Numbered from the stretch's first letter, positions 25,266 to 34,253 are shown. The stretch is 44,694 bases of DNA from an uncultured Lachnospiraceae bacterium (GCA_910579085.1 CAJTRU010000030.1:1-44694), one strand, 5' to 3'. The notes: a model not told the origin generated them from the sequence alone. A program made the numbers and translations.

Positions 25266-26340
25266 TACAGAAGAATGGAAAGAATTTTTTGTAAAAGATT
25301 TATTTATTATAGATATGGGTAATAAATTTGATAAAAATAAAATGACTACACAAAAACCATCAGTAAATTTTATATCAAGAACAGGCAGCAATAACGGACT
25401 TGACTTAAAAGTTGATTTGGTAGAAGATGTTCTTCCATATAAAGAAGGAAGTATTACTTTAGCGTTAGGAGGAAGTACAGGTGCTTGTTACTTCCAGCCA
25501 AAACCATTTTATACAGGACAGAATGTGGCTGTTCTTATAGAAAAAACCCCTATTTCAGTATATGCAAAGTTATTTATTACATGTTTAATTATGAATGAAT
25601 GTAAATATAAGTTTATTGCTTTTGGCAGGGAATTGAATACACATATTAAAAGAGATTTTAGTATTTTTTTGCCAGTTTGTTACGAAACCAGTAATGATGG
25701 AAATAAAACACCCAGATTAGATAATAAATGTACATATTCAAGTGATGGCTATATTCCAGATTTTATATTTATGGAAAAGTATATAAAGTCTTTAAATAGT
25801 AAACCAGTAACTACAAATGTAAAGAAAAATAGTAGTTTGCTAAAAATAAATACAGATGGGTGGCATGAATTTATTTTAAGTGATATATTTGATATAAAAA
25901 AAGGCAAGAGGCTTACTAAAGCAGACCAGACAGATGGAAAAACACCTTATATCGGAGCAACAGATTCTAATAACGGACTTGCAAATTATATAGGACAACA
26001 GCCATTACATGATGGAAATACAATTACATTAAGTTATAATGGTTCTGTAGGGGAAGCATTTTACCAGCCAGTCCCATTTTGGGCAACAGATGATGTCAAT
26101 GTGTTATATTTTAAAAAAGAAAATGGCGTAGAATTTAATAAATATATTGCGCTTTTTATATGTACAATATTAAAAAAGGAAAAATACAGATATTCTTATG
26201 GAAGGAAATGGACTTTAGAAAATATGAAAAGTTCTATAATCAGATTACCTTCTGTTTTAAAAAATGATGAATTTTTTCCAGACTTTGAATATATGGAAAA
26301 ATATATAAAGCAGTTATATTATAGTGACAGGATACTATAA
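25255..26340 (+). CDS. Restriction-modification specificity (S) subunit with two target-recognition domains
   Basis: AGGAGG at 25240-25245 precedes the ATG at 25255 by 9 bases. 361 residues in two homologous halves. Each opens with a W-x-E-F-(x)4-(I/L)-F-x-I segment (residues about 7 and 202) and carries a G-x-N-N-G-L motif (SNNGL in both) and a TLALGGSTGACYFQPKPF / TLSYNGSVGEAFYQPVPF pair. Each half should read one part of a bipartite DNA target. With the preceding gene it forms the BcgI-like system. The halves have diverged, so an asymmetric target is expected. The target sequence cannot be read from here. Confidence 0.87.
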   Translation: MNLNTEEWKEFFVKDLFIIDMGNKFDKNKMTTQKPSVNFISRTGSNNGLDLKVDLVEDVLPYKEGSITLALGGSTGACYFQPKPFYTGQNVAVLIEKTPISVYAKLFITCLIMNECKYKFIAFGRELNTHIKRDFSIFLPVCYETSNDGNKTPRLDNKCTYSSDGYIPDFIFMEKYIKSLNSKPVTTNVKKNSSLLKINTDGWHEFILSDIFDIKKGKRLTKADQTDGKTPYIGATDSNNGLANYIGQQPLHDGNTITLSYNGSVGEAFYQPVPFWATDDVNVLYFKKENGVEFNKYIALFICTILKKEKYRYSYGRKWTLENMKSSIIRLPSVLKNDEFFPDFEYMEKYIKQLYYSDRIL

Positions 26341-26366
26341 TAACTTAGTATAAGGTGGTGACAGAA

Positions 26367-27614
26367 ATGGACATTCTTGAGTATTTAAAAAAGCGCCAGA
26401 GTGAACTTGAATATAAGAGCCATCCAATGTCAGACAAGGATGAAGGGGTTAAATATTTATACTGTTATGGGCTTGGTGTTATGGCAGTTGGTAATTTAAA
26501 AGCGGTCACAGAGCTCCAGCCTTCTTTTGAGGCGGTGCTTGACAGCATCTATATACAGCAGAAGAACCGGAACCAGATTATTGTTGACATTAACAATTAT
26601 TTTGATTTCAGGATTGCGGAGTTTTTTAAAAGGATTAACAGTAAGGAAGTACAGTACTGTTTTATGGCTGATATTTATAAACTGTACAGGCTTGCTTTGT
26701 GGTCACAGGATTATTGCAGGGGCATATTAAGCAACTATTTAAAAGTTTTCAGGTTTTCAGATGCGGAGTGCCGTTTTTTTGAGAAGTTTAACAAGGCGGC
26801 ACAGGAGAAGGATGTCAGTGCAGCAGTTACATATTACAGGGAATTCCAGAGTGAAGGCTATGATATAAGTTACCAGACCCTTGTGTATTTCTTTCCAGAG
26901 TTTGAAATGGAAGAACATTATAATGATATAAATATAAAACCAGGAAAGACAGTGGTTTTTGATAAACCTGTTGTAATTGATGGTGATATTACAGTGGAGC
27001 GCGGTGGTTCACTGCTTATAAACGGGGCTTTTGTAAATATGAAAGGTTCTGTCAGCACGGTTGGCGGAAGGATACGCCTGAATGGTGCAAGAATAAAGGT
27101 GGAAGAGTGTGGAAGCAGTTTCTGGATGGATTTTAAGGAAACAGCAGTTGTAAATATAGAAAATTCATTTATAGACTGTGGCAAGGAATGTGGCTTTCTG
27201 CGCCAGGAAGCAGGAAGGCTTATTATTAGCGGAAGTGAGATAAAAAGGACAGCCGGGGAGAGGGCAGTAAGTTTTAACGGGCTTTCTTCGCTTATAGAAA
27301 ATACAGGTTTTTTTAATAATGTTTCAGGTGCGGTAGGAATATATGGTTCTGCCAAAATGGTTATGAACCAGTGCAGTTTTAATGACGGCTTAGCAGGTTA
27401 TGGAGGAGCAGTCTATTCTGAATCAATTGGAAATGTCAAGATTGAAAGATGTATTTTCAACAGGTGTAAGGCAGATTACCTTGGTGCAGCAGTTTATTTT
27501 AAATACCAGAAGTTCGGGCAATATGTACGTGAATGTGTATGTAATGCCTGTGAACCGCAAAGTTCAGGTATATTTAATGTATATGAAGATGATATAGAGC
27601 TTAAGGTGCGTTAA
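26367..27614 (+). CDS. Helical-domain / parallel beta-helix protein A
   Basis: AAGGTGG at 26352-26358 lies 8 bases before the ATG at 26367. 415 residues. Residues 1 to about 185 are all-helical and acidic/aromatic (VQYCFMADIYKLYRLALWSQDY, FRFSDAECRFFEKFN), faintly like TerB-type helical bundles. From about 190 the sequence becomes short-strand repeats typical of a right-handed parallel beta-helix (NIKPGKTVVFDKPVVIDGDI, GGSLLINGAFVNMKGS, YGGAVYSES, IERCIFNRCKADYLGAAVYF), with recurring Cys and GGA/GAA turns. There is no signal peptide or membrane segment, so it should be cytosolic. Only 26 bases separate it from the S subunit gene, and its paralogue follows. No catalytic site recognised. Confidence 0.65.
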   Translation: MDILEYLKKRQSELEYKSHPMSDKDEGVKYLYCYGLGVMAVGNLKAVTELQPSFEAVLDSIYIQQKNRNQIIVDINNYFDFRIAEFFKRINSKEVQYCFMADIYKLYRLALWSQDYCRGILSNYLKVFRFSDAECRFFEKFNKAAQEKDVSAAVTYYREFQSEGYDISYQTLVYFFPEFEMEEHYNDINIKPGKTVVFDKPVVIDGDITVERGGSLLINGAFVNMKGSVSTVGGRIRLNGARIKVEECGSSFWMDFKETAVVNIENSFIDCGKECGFLRQEAGRLIISGSEIKRTAGERAVSFNGLSSLIENTGFFNNVSGAVGIYGSAKMVMNQCSFNDGLAGYGGAVYSESIGNVKIERCIFNRCKADYLGAAVYFKYQKFGQYVRECVCNACEPQSSGIFNVYEDDIELKVR

Positions 27615-27625
27615 GGAGGGTGGCT

Positions 27626-29479
27626 ATGATTTTAGATACACTTACTAAGTTTAATATGAGGCGTAAACTCTGGATGACACCAGAACACCCTTTAAGTACA
27701 ATGCCAGGGGATTTTAAAGTTATGTACAGTGCTGCCCTTATCTTACAGGCACAGGTTGCAAAGAAAACAGGCATGCTTAATAATTATGAACTTGAACGCC
27801 TTGTCAAAGCAGGGTTTAAAATGGGTTCAACTGATTTTGCATGGGCGCTCCGTACATCAGGGGACAATGCGGCAGTTGTGGATTACCTGCTTGATAATTT
27901 AAAAACAGACAGGGAACGTTCATTTTTTATAATGGATTTAGTGAATGTTTCGATAAGCGACGGGGATATAGAAGAGGACAGCAGGAAGTCTATAGAACTT
28001 TTTGCGAAAATGTTTGGTGTACCATCAGAAAGAACAAGCCTGCTGCAAAGGTTTATTGAATATGCATATGGGGAGGATATAAGGGAGTGCCAGAGGTTTG
28101 CTGCACTTATAGAAGAAAGGGTTCCTGGCATTGGTATTACAGATTTAAAATACTATATAATGCAAATTACTGAAACTACTGATTTTACACAGAAAATACT
28201 TGATGAAAAAAAGGAATTCAGGCTTATTGACAGGTGCAATATATATGAAGATATTGTTCTGGATACAGGAATGACACTTATAATAGATAATGCAGTTGTA
28301 AGGATATTTGGCAATATACTTCTAAATGGCGGGCATCTGGTTATTAATAATTCTAAAATAGTACGGAAATCAGACAGCCACAGGGCATGTATAAACTTGC
28401 AGGCAAGGGGCAGCAGGGCAGAACTGTATTCTGCCCAGGCTGACTGCCGTAATTATGGCATGTTTATAAGGGCAGAAGAAGGCACTGTTATTATAGAAAA
28501 TTCAAATATTTACCATACTTCAAGGGGTGCGGCAGTACGTTTCTGGGGTAAGGAACTGGCAGTAAAAGGAACAGGGTTTTACGAGTGCTATTCACCAGAG
28601 GATGGCGGTGCAGTTATGGCAAGGGGAGGCAAAGCCATTATAGAAGACTGCCATTTCCATGACTGTGAGGCAAAGCGGGGTGGTGCAGTTTATGGCACAA
28701 ATGGCACTGTTATTTCAGGATGCCGGTTTACAAGATGTAATGTAGCAGAATATGGTGCAGCAGTATATTATTCGGGTTCACTTGAGGGCAAGTCTGCCAG
28801 GCTTGAATATTCAGACTGCCATCCGTCAGGTGCTGAAATTGTGCAGCATCTCACTTCCCAAAGGGAAGTTATAATAAAAGGGGAGTACCATATTGGAGTA
28901 TCTACTATAATTGACTGCCCTGTGTCAGTAGGGCTTGGTGGCAGGCTTGTCATTGAGAATTCTAATATTTACCTTAATTACCCGCTGCGGTGTTCTGGAA
29001 GCCTTATAATTAACAATGCAAGGATTGTATCCAACCATCTTGAAGAAGGGGATATGGTATACCTGGATAATGCCAAAGAGTGTAGTATACACCATTGTGA
29101 GCTTGATGGCATGTTAAAAACTGGTGGTGTCAATTTATTAAATACACGTATAAGCATTACTAAGTCACTTTTCCGCAATATGGATGGCGGCAGGGCAGTC
29201 TATAATGCTTACCAGCCTGAAATATCAGACTGTATATTTAATTTCTGCCAGAAAGGTGCAATCTACAGCCAGGGCGGCAATATAGAAAGGTGTGTTTTTA
29301 TAAACTGCCGTGCAAAAAGCGGGGCTGGTGTACAGATGTATGGAAGAAAAGGTACTATAAAGAATTGTGTATTCAGAAGGTGTGTGTCAGAATACAGCGG
29401 CGGGGCTGTTGACAGGGTGGCAGGCATGAGGGTTGAAAAATGTACATACGAAGACTGCAAACCAGACAATATTTCGTAA
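27626..29479 (+). CDS. Helical-domain / parallel beta-helix protein B
   Basis: AAGGAGGG at 27613-27620 precedes the ATG at 27626; a GTG at 27620 touches it and is rejected. 617 residues. The N-terminal about 180 residues are helical, and the stretch SFFIMDLVNVSISDGDIEEDSRKSIELFAKMF looks TerB-like. From about 205 on there is a long right-handed beta-helix with two blocks: residues about 205-400 (DGGAVMARGGKAIIEDC, RGGAVYGTNGTVISGC, YGAAVYYSG) and 410-617 (GGRLVIENSNIYLN, NGMRV-type rungs, SGAGVQMYG, YSGGAVDRVAG). It shares architecture with the preceding gene and starts 11 bases after it, so the two are probably co-translated paralogues. No export signal; function unknown. Repeat copy 2 begins 38 bases downstream. 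Confidence 0.65.
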   Translation: MILDTLTKFNMRRKLWMTPEHPLSTMPGDFKVMYSAALILQAQVAKKTGMLNNYELERLVKAGFKMGSTDFAWALRTSGDNAAVVDYLLDNLKTDRERSFFIMDLVNVSISDGDIEEDSRKSIELFAKMFGVPSERTSLLQRFIEYAYGEDIRECQRFAALIEERVPGIGITDLKYYIMQITETTDFTQKILDEKKEFRLIDRCNIYEDIVLDTGMTLIIDNAVVRIFGNILLNGGHLVINNSKIVRKSDSHRACINLQARGSRAELYSAQADCRNYGMFIRAEEGTVIIENSNIYHTSRGAAVRFWGKELAVKGTGFYECYSPEDGGAVMARGGKAIIEDCHFHDCEAKRGGAVYGTNGTVISGCRFTRCNVAEYGAAVYYSGSLEGKSARLEYSDCHPSGAEIVQHLTSQREVIIKGEYHIGVSTIIDCPVSVGLGGRLVIENSNIYLNYPLRCSGSLIINNARIVSNHLEEGDMVYLDNAKECSIHHCELDGMLKTGGVNLLNTRISITKSLFRNMDGGRAVYNAYQPEISDCIFNFCQKGAIYSQGGNIERCVFINCRAKSGAGVQMYGRKGTIKNCVFRRCVSEYSGGAVDRVAGMRVEKCTYEDCKPDNIS

Positions 29480-29517
29480 GACATAATTATTTTTTACTGG
29501 TATGTGGTGGATTGGTG

Positions 29518-30075
29518 GACGGACGCAGGGTTTCCATGTCCAGCTAAATATTATTACATAACAGGGCACGCTTCCGCTACGTTAGCCCACGCAGCGGCAC
29601 ATAAAGCCCATATATCCCCAAAAAACCTCCTGGGATATATGGGCTTTATGTGCCGGCGGTGCTAAAGTGCCCCTGTCATGTAATAATATTTAGCTGGAAC
29701 ACTGGAAACCTGCTGTTCCTTGGCAAAGCCACCAGAATATAATTAGTATAACTGGAAATTATGGTGTGGGGTAAGATGATTTAGACGTACGATAGTCTGT
29801 GGTATCGTATTTTTTTATGTTAATACCTATGCAATTGACACTTGCATAATGTAATACGTAACTAGCAGAATAACATCCTTCTCCTGCTCTGGTGACAGGT
29901 TTTAATGTGCCAGATGCCAGTAATATTCCATACAGGGGTACTTTAAGCCCATGCACCACAGTGGAAATATTTGTCCTGTGGCGCATGGGCTTTATGTGCC
30001 GTTGCGTGGCTTAACGTAGCGGGAGCGTACCCCTTGTATGGAATATTCTGGCTCTGGCACGTAAAACCGTCCGTC
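29518..30075 (+). repeat. Palindromic repeat element, copy 2 (best preserved)
   Basis: 558 bp bounded by GACGGACG (29518-29525) and CGTCCGTC (30068-30075). Left hairpin: outer arms 29540-29569 and 29667-29697, inner stem 29595-29618 against 29632-29655 with about 24 paired bases and a 13-base loop. Linker of about 190 bases shared with copy 1. Right hairpin: outer arms 29898-29941 and 30027-30068, with only a few mismatches over about 40 bp, and inner stem 29945-29960 against 29977-29992. A module CCGCTACGTTA...CCACGCA.CGGCACATAAAGCCCAT lies in the left hairpin in plus sense and in the right hairpin in minus sense. No gene inside. The right end stops 7 bases short of the convergent CorC-like gene's stop codon. 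Confidence 0.85.
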
Positions 30076-30082
30076 ATTCTAT

Positions 30083-31411
30083 TTATTCCCCGTCTTCACG
30101 GTTGTCTTCCTGCTGGTTTTCCTCATCATTATCTTCCCTTGGCAGCAGATGGAGTTTAACCTTCTCTATACGGGTTTTAGATGATTCAATAACAGTGTAC
30201 CTGGCATATTCGTCTTCTGCTGATTCCCCTGCATCTGGAAAATGCCCAAGCAGGTTTATTATATGGCCAGCTATTGAATCATAGTCTTCGGATTGTATTT
30301 TTATTCCAAGTGCCTCATCAATGTCATCAAGTTTTGCAATTCCAAGCAGGATATAGTTTTCATCATCAATTTTTGTAATCTCGTCTTCTTCATTAAAATC
30401 ATATTCATCACGGATATCACCAACTATTTCCTCAATTAAATCTTCCATAGTAAGTATACCAGAAGTTGAACCATATTCATCAAGGACTATTGCCATTGTT
30501 ATAGAATTCTTTTTCATTTCAAAAAACAGTTCAGATATTTTCTTATATTCATAAGTAAAATAAGCTTCCCTCATTACATCATTGATATGGAATTCTTCTT
30601 TAGCACCATGATAGAAAAATACATCTTTAAGATTCACTATTCCAAGTATATTGTCGCGGCTGTCGTCAAATACTGGCATACGTGAATACTTTTCCTTGGA
30701 ATAACATTCTATAAGCTCATCATATGACAAGCCTACACTGGCAAATTCCACATCCATTTTAGGCACCATTACATCTTTTGCAAGAGAGTCACCAAAGTCT
30801 ACAACATTAGTAATCATTTTTCTCTCTACTGTTTCAATTACGCCTTCTTCGTGGCTTAAATCAAGTATTGTACGAAGTTCATTTTCAGTAATTGCTGGAC
30901 GTTCCTGGCCATTTGTCTGGAAAATACCTATAAGGGCTTTAGAAAGCTTGTCAAACAGGAAAGAAAGCGGATAGAGCAGGTTGGTAAGTGTGTATACAGG
31001 TTTTGCATATACAAGTGCCATTTTCTCGCTGTTCATTGATGCAAATGATTTAGGCACTATTTCGCCAAATATAATTACAAGAATAGTAAGTATACCAGTG
31101 GCAAGCCCTGTAACTGCGCTTTCCATTGTTGTTAAACCAGCTTTCTTTGCCAGCCCTATGGCAAACGAGGTTGTCAGTGAGGATGCAGAAAGGTTCACTA
31201 TGTTATTGCCTATAAGTATTGTGCTTAAAAGCTTTGTAGGGTTTTCAACAAGCTTAAGTACAAGAGCGGCATTTTTAGCACCTTCATCCGCCATAGACTT
31301 TATGCGCATTTTACTAACAGTTGTAAGACATGTCTCTGCTGATGAAAAAAATGCAGAGAGCAGTAGCAGGATAAGTAATATTGCTATCCTCGACGCGTCA
31401 CTAGAATCCAA
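30083..31411 (-). CDS. CNNM/CorC/HlyC-family membrane protein
   Basis: 442 residues. The start is TTG at 31411 (minus), 7 bases after GGAG, giving (M)DSSDASRIAILLILLLLSAFFSSAETCLTTV. An N-terminal DUF21/CNNM domain with three to four membrane segments (residues about 8-145; IFGEIVPKSFA motif) is followed by a paired CBS domain (about 200-320; KDVMVPKMDVEF, LDEYGSTSGILTMEDLIEEIVGDI) and a C-terminal CorC_HlyC domain (about 340-430). Family members are magnesium or other divalent-cation transporters or efflux regulators; the old haemolysin label is not informative. Its 3' end abuts repeat copy 2, whose right hairpin could act as its terminator. Confidence 0.9.
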   Translation of the reverse strand: MDSSDASRIAILLILLLLSAFFSSAETCLTTVSKMRIKSMADEGAKNAALVLKLVENPTKLLSTILIGNNIVNLSASSLTTSFAIGLAKKAGLTTMESAVTGLATGILTILVIIFGEIVPKSFASMNSEKMALVYAKPVYTLTNLLYPLSFLFDKLSKALIGIFQTNGQERPAITENELRTILDLSHEEGVIETVERKMITNVVDFGDSLAKDVMVPKMDVEFASVGLSYDELIECYSKEKYSRMPVFDDSRDNILGIVNLKDVFFYHGAKEEFHINDVMREAYFTYEYKKISELFFEMKKNSITMAIVLDEYGSTSGILTMEDLIEEIVGDIRDEYDFNEEDEITKIDDENYILLGIAKLDDIDEALGIKIQSEDYDSIAGHIINLLGHFPDAGESAEDEYARYTVIESSKTRIEKVKLHLLPREDNDEENQQEDNREDGE

Positions 31412-31459
31412 ATAATCACTCCATTCAAATAAATCTATTGTTTATGTACGACAATAAAT

Positions 31460-31488
31460 ATTTTAACGGTGAAACCGGAAATTGTCAA
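31460..31488 (-). promoter_or_regulatory. Promoter for the CorC-like gene
   Basis: Read on the minus strand, TTGACA (31488-31483) and TAAAAT (31465-31460) with a 17-base spacer, about 50 bases before the TTG start. Confidence 0.7.
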
Positions 31489-31702
31489 GCCTGCCATTAC
31501 AGGGAAGGAAAAATTTAAGGGATATTTTATATATATAATAATTATTATGCCAGACATATATATGGCAGAATAATGTCACAAAATATACCTAAAAAAGTGC
31601 ATACTGTACCATATATATAAACTTTTTCTAATTTTTTTGTTATAATTACTAAAATAATAATTATAGGAAGAATTTCTACTATTATAGAAAGCAGGTGATG
31701 TA

Positions 31703-33004
31703 ATGTTAGGAGGCTCCGTATTTATAGCGTTAACCAGGTTTATAATAAGTATTGCAGGTGTAATTATATTTTATGTGCTAATAAGTACGCCACGTTTTGA
31801 TACAAAAAAGACAGTATTATGCTATTCATGTTTTGCTGCTATTGCCTCTACAGTGCTGTGTATCTGGTATATAAAAGACTGGAGTGGCTGTGTAAGGCTG
31901 GGACCGCTTACAACATATGTCAGTTTTGTGGTGTTTGCTATATTTATGAGCAGCGGTTCACTATTTTTATCTATATATAAGCTGGCGCTTGATTTTTACC
32001 TGCTTGCACTATTTATGATTGGCGGGATAGAAATTTCAATTGTTTTCTTTGACAAAAATATATGGGCTGATATAATTGCACGTATTATGTTGATTATAAT
32101 TATTTCATATTTTATTAACAAATATTTGAAAGAACCTGTTAAAGAGTTTAGTATTTATGTGGAGGAAGAACTTGACTGGTTCAGTGCAGTAATTATGATA
32201 ATGAGCCTGTTTTTCGGGATAGGCTATATTTTAGGCCCGGGGCTTGACCACACACCATTCAGGCTTTTCCAGATTATAATGAACCTTTTCCTGACTGGTA
32301 CACTCCAGATACTTATATACAGGCTGTATCTGCATATTGGAAAAGAACAGGAGTACCAGAGGGAAAACCAGCTTATGCAGATGAACCACAGGCTGTTAGA
32401 GAGGCAGATGGAAATATTAGACGAGTCTGTGGCATCAGGCAGGAGGATATGCCATGATATCAGGCACCATAATACAGTTATTGCAGAGTTTGCACAAAGG
32501 GGACAGTATGCAGAGCTGTTACAATACCTTAAAGAATATGAAAAAATAACTAACATTGGGGTAAATAAATTTATATGTGCTAATACGGCAGTAAACAATA
32601 TTCTTTCTGCATATACAAGGAAGGCAGAAAAAGAAAATATAAATGTTACAATAGATGCAGAACTGGAAAGAAGGTTTCCAATACCTAATATTGACCTTGT
32701 AACAATATTATCTAATGCTTATGAAAATGCAATTTATGGATGTATGGAGGTTCTAAAAAATGAGGAGAAAGAATGTTTCATTAATATTTTAATCAAAAGA
32801 AAGAGAAATAAACTTGTTATCTGTTGTAGTAATACATGCCAGATAGAAACAAAAATTATGCATGGGCAGCCAAAACCAGAATTTACGGGCGGCATTGGTG
32901 TGTCAAGCATTGTAAAAACAGCAGAAAAATATGGTGGGGAATATGATTTTAAAAATGATAATGGTATTTTTGTGTTCCGTCTTATAATGAATATACCACA
33001 ATAA
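31703..33004 (+). CDS. AgrC-like sensor histidine kinase (GHKL type)
   Basis: 433 residues. The N-terminal about 210 residues hold six or so hydrophobic membrane helices, as in peptide-pheromone receptors of the AgrC class. A dimerisation helix with CHDIRHHNTVIAEF (His251 the likely phospho-acceptor) and a GHKL ATPase follow: N-box NAYENAIYG, and GGIGVSSIVKTAEKYGGEYDF as G-box. It is paired with the LytTR regulator 37 bases downstream. No pheromone precursor (AgrD) or processing protease (AgrB) is seen beside it, so the signal may come from elsewhere or be different. A TATAAT at 31641-31646 is the likely -10 of its promoter. Confidence 0.88.
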   Translation: MLGGSVFIALTRFIISIAGVIIFYVLISTPRFDTKKTVLCYSCFAAIASTVLCIWYIKDWSGCVRLGPLTTYVSFVVFAIFMSSGSLFLSIYKLALDFYLLALFMIGGIEISIVFFDKNIWADIIARIMLIIIISYFINKYLKEPVKEFSIYVEEELDWFSAVIMIMSLFFGIGYILGPGLDHTPFRLFQIIMNLFLTGTLQILIYRLYLHIGKEQEYQRENQLMQMNHRLLERQMEILDESVASGRRICHDIRHHNTVIAEFAQRGQYAELLQYLKEYEKITNIGVNKFICANTAVNNILSAYTRKAEKENINVTIDAELERRFPIPNIDLVTILSNAYENAIYGCMEVLKNEEKECFINILIKRKRNKLVICCSNTCQIETKIMHGQPKPEFTGGIGVSSIVKTAEKYGGEYDFKNDNGIFVFRLIMNIPQ

Positions 33005-33041
33005 TTATAACTTAAGAAAATACGGCAAAGGAGTGCAGTAA

Positions 33042-33785
33042 ATGTATCTGATAGCGCTTTGTGATGATGAAGCAGATGCAATCCAGAAGACAGAAGATAT
33101 GCTTGAAAACTACCAAAGAGAACACAGGTGGCTGGATTTTGCAATAGAACGTTTTGAAAATGCTCAAATGCTTCTTAATAAGGCAAGAGAAGAAAATTAT
33201 ATGCCCGACTTAATACTAATGGATATTTATATGCCAGATAAACTTGGTACAGATGTAGCTAAAGAATTACGCAGCACCGGAAATGAAAGTAAAATTATTT
33301 TTCTTACTGCATCAAGGGAACATGCACTTGACGCCTTTGGGGTAGGTGCATTCCAGTACCTTGTAAAACCTGTGGAAGAAAAAGATTTATATAAGGTGCT
33401 TGATATGCTTTTAAGGGATATAACAGAGGAACGTAATAAGTATATTCTTTTAAAGACAGATGGCAGGATACAGCGTGTATACGTAAATAATATTGTGTAT
33501 TGTGAAGCACAAAGAAAGACACAGTACCTGTATCTTGAGGATGGCACAAAATATACCCTGCATCTTACAATGGCAGAAATATATGAAATATTGTCGTGTT
33601 ACCAGGAATTTGTAAGAACAGGGGCATCTTATATCTTAAACCTTGAATACATTGACAGCCTCAATGCACAGTATACCAGCCTTGCCACAGGAAAGAAAAT
33701 ATATTTGCCAAGAGGGGCTTATAAAGGTTTAAAAGAACAATACTTCAGATATTATTGTGGGGGGCAGGACGTAACTGGTAAATAA
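33042..33785 (+). CDS. LytTR-family response regulator
   Basis: 247 residues; AAGGAG lies before the ATG. Residues 1-125 form a receiver domain: Asp8-Asp9 pocket, phospho-acceptor Asp61 in LILMDIYMPD, Thr in IIFLTAS, Lys in QYLVKPVEE. Residues about 135-240 form a LytTR DNA-binding domain (ILLKTDGRIQRVYVNNIVYCEAQ, EFVRTGASYILNLEYID, LPRGAYKGLKEQYFRYY). It should bind pairs of imperfect direct repeats upstream of its targets; the targets are not evident here. Cognate partner is the histidine kinase upstream. Confidence 0.9.
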   Translation: MYLIALCDDEADAIQKTEDMLENYQREHRWLDFAIERFENAQMLLNKAREENYMPDLILMDIYMPDKLGTDVAKELRSTGNESKIIFLTASREHALDAFGVGAFQYLVKPVEEKDLYKVLDMLLRDITEERNKYILLKTDGRIQRVYVNNIVYCEAQRKTQYLYLEDGTKYTLHLTMAEIYEILSCYQEFVRTGASYILNLEYIDSLNAQYTSLATGKKIYLPRGAYKGLKEQYFRYYCGGQDVTGK

Positions 33786-33856
33786 CAGTACAATAAAATA
33801 TCCAGGTACGGCAGATATAAATTTACAAAAGCTTTTATTGAAAGGAGCAATGACAA

Positions 33857-34159
33857 ATGGATAAACAGGAAAAAAACTTTGATGTGGTTATGTGTGAGGA
33901 TATACAAAGCACATTGTATATCCAGGATGAAAAAGATGACAATGGCTTAAGTGTCCTTCTTATTAATGATATTATAGATGCAAGGAAAAGAGAAGGGATT
34001 ACACAAAGGCAGATTGAGAGCATGAGCGGGGTAAAACAGCCTATTATATCAAGAATGGAAAGGGGTACAACAGACCCTAAGCTTTCTACAGTGCTAAAGA
34101 TATTAAGTTCACTTGGCAAAACATTGCAGATAGTGCCATTGCAGGAAAATAAAAAATAA
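33857..34159 (+). CDS. Small XRE/HigA-like helix-turn-helix protein
   Basis: 100 residues; AAAGGAG lies 9 bases before the ATG. The N-terminal about 40 residues are acidic and not recognised; residues 40-95 are a helix-turn-helix: KREGITQRQIESMSGVKQPIISRMERGTTDPKLSTVLKILSSLGK. The length and layout recall antitoxins of HigBA-type pairs, but no toxin gene is adjacent, so it may be a plain regulator or an orphan. It follows the LytTR gene by 71 bases and is closed by a strong terminator. Confidence 0.75.
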   Translation: MDKQEKNFDVVMCEDIQSTLYIQDEKDDNGLSVLLINDIIDARKREGITQRQIESMSGVKQPIISRMERGTTDPKLSTVLKILSSLGKTLQIVPLQENKK

Positions 34160-34185
34160 AGCCAGGTTAAAACATGGCAGGTATT

Positions 34186-34219
34186 AAATGCTGGTTTTTA
34201 TAAAGAACCAGCATTTTTT
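34186..34219 (+). terminator. Rho-independent terminator after the HTH gene
   Basis: AAATGCTGGTT pairs with AACCAGCATTT around a short loop, followed by a run of T. Confidence 0.88.
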
Positions 34220-34224
34220 AATGC

Positions 34225-34253
34225 TTTACACTTAAATTTAGTTTTGATATAAT
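34225..34253 (+). promoter_or_regulatory. Promoter candidate upstream of the SprA-like gene
   Basis: TTTACA at 34225-34230, a 17-base spacer, and TATAAT at 34248-34253. The 190 bases from here to the next start are an AT-rich leader with a repeated ATAATA/ATTATA texture and no gene. Confidence 0.6.

Noticed and set aside
29971..30159. 62-codon frame in repeat copy 2
   Set aside because: It is a translation of the hairpin arm that runs antisense into the CorC-like gene.
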